Assembly (NCBI GenBank): GCA_029216955.1
Contig: JANAVB010007000.1
Span: forward strand, 1,828,200 to 1,892,199
Reading direction: 5' to 3'
DNA: 64,000 nucleotides
DNA from: Iris pallida
Taxonomy: Eukaryota; Streptophyta; Magnoliopsida; Asparagales; Iridaceae
In this document: in pieces, positions 63,618 through 64,000 of the stretch
Layout of the letters: the number at the start of each line of letters is the position of its first letter
How positions within the stretch are numbered: the stretch's first letter is position 1
Translations under genes and position numbers: made by a program
Notes under the pieces: model-generated
Told to the model about the DNA's origin: nothing
The model's database searches: none
The model's input: the letters and a program-made list of their open reading frames with translations, nothing else

Positions 63618-64000
63618 TGTAACTGCCCTTCCCAAAAAATTTAGAATATTTTATTATTATTATTTATTTTATTGGAATGGTGATTTTAGATTTTATGAAT
63701 AATTATTTAGTTAATTATTACGGTGGATGATTTTTAGCCATGGTTGAGTTTTGAGGTACAAGACGACTAGGGATCATGGCACGGATAGTGCAGTGGCGTG
63801 CTTTGACTAGTGTATTAGCCCTGGTAGGGAAGACCGAGCAATAGTGATGTCCTAACTAGGAAAACCAGGCCAAGTTGCGACTTAACCCTTACCGATGGTT
63901 TATACATTTAGTAATTGTATTATTGAGTTTAAGGGGACCCGGTCGTACCGAACTAGTCCAGATTGGACCCAAAGCAAGCCCAAGCCCATGTAGTCATGCA
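63618..64000 (+). mobile_element. Start of the 3' LTR of element D
   Basis: Begins TGTAACTGCCCTTCCC and follows 13872-14255 nearly base for base to the window end. Confidence 0.92.

Larger units (their letters stand above)
13872..64000 (+). mobile_element. Non-autonomous LTR retrotransposon D (LARD-like), split by element A, right end outside window
   Basis: The 5' LTR starts TGTAGCTGCCCTTCCC at 13872 and a matching start TGTAACTGCCCTTCCC opens the 3' LTR at 63618. Without A (18988-61383 plus one GCCCT copy) the interior is about 3.8 kb and has no recognisable gene. The end of the interior ('CGAGAACGAAAT' then AAGGTGGGTAG) and the start ('GTGGCCCATGCAGGTC') match chromovirus element C, so D is best read as a non-autonomous chromovirus derivative. 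It is inserted into Copia element E. Confidence 0.8.

Overview
The window is plant nuclear DNA made entirely of transposable elements; I found no host gene, tRNA or rRNA gene. The evidence is plant-type LTR retrotransposons of several lineages (Sirevirus-like Copia, Tekay/Del-like chromovirus, Tat/Ogre-like Ty3), a plant L1-type LINE, a plant mobile domain (PMD) reading frame and GT-AG introns. The species cannot be told from the sequence. LAYOUT: 1-196 is the 3' end of an LTR (family D-like). 197-about 4614 is a decayed LINE. 4681-6945 is a 5'-truncated D-like LTR joined to a chromodomain fragment and 3' LTR of a Ty3 chromovirus remnant (F, 6946-about 8308). 8355-13871 is the 3' part of a minus-strand Sirevirus-like Copia element (E), broken at 13871 by a large non-autonomous element (D). 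D has a 5' LTR at 13872-17392 and a 3' LTR that starts at 63618 and leaves the window. D's gene-free interior was hit by a minus-strand Tat-type Ty3 element (A, 18988-61383; LTRs of 1419 bp each; target-site duplication GCCCT). A was hit twice more: by a LARD-like element without genes (B, 20492-31685; 4.28-kb LTRs; duplication GAAAT) and by a Tekay-like chromovirus (C, 45525-56795; 3.04-kb LTRs; duplication CTTCT). The nesting order is therefore E, then D, then A, then B and C in either order. GENES: A has gag (its N-terminal frame starts inside the LTR and runs over the primer binding site), protease, RT/RNase H, a second RNase H and integrase on the minus strand. Between integrase and its 3' LTR it has a separate plus-strand gene (32073-about 38668) with its own promoter, two copies of a 78-bp phase-0 intron, a PMD-like region and a C-terminal coiled coil; an internal 2.28-kb tandem duplication and several stops and frameshifts have broken it. 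C has a single-frame gag-pol with a chromodomain and four in-frame stops. E has Copia pol plus a downstream extra ORF. B and D have no coding capacity but carry chromovirus-type ends. MOST UNUSUAL SIGNALS: an irregularly spaced GCCGCAT motif repeated tens of times in the LTRs of the unrelated families A and C, and in A's gag leader and A's antisense-gene promoter and intron; a non-canonical 16-mer at the primer-binding position of B, C and D; a hairpin-forming block near the 3' end of B- and D-type LTRs; and a dense W-box cluster in the LTRs of B. All coding regions seen carry inactivating lesions.
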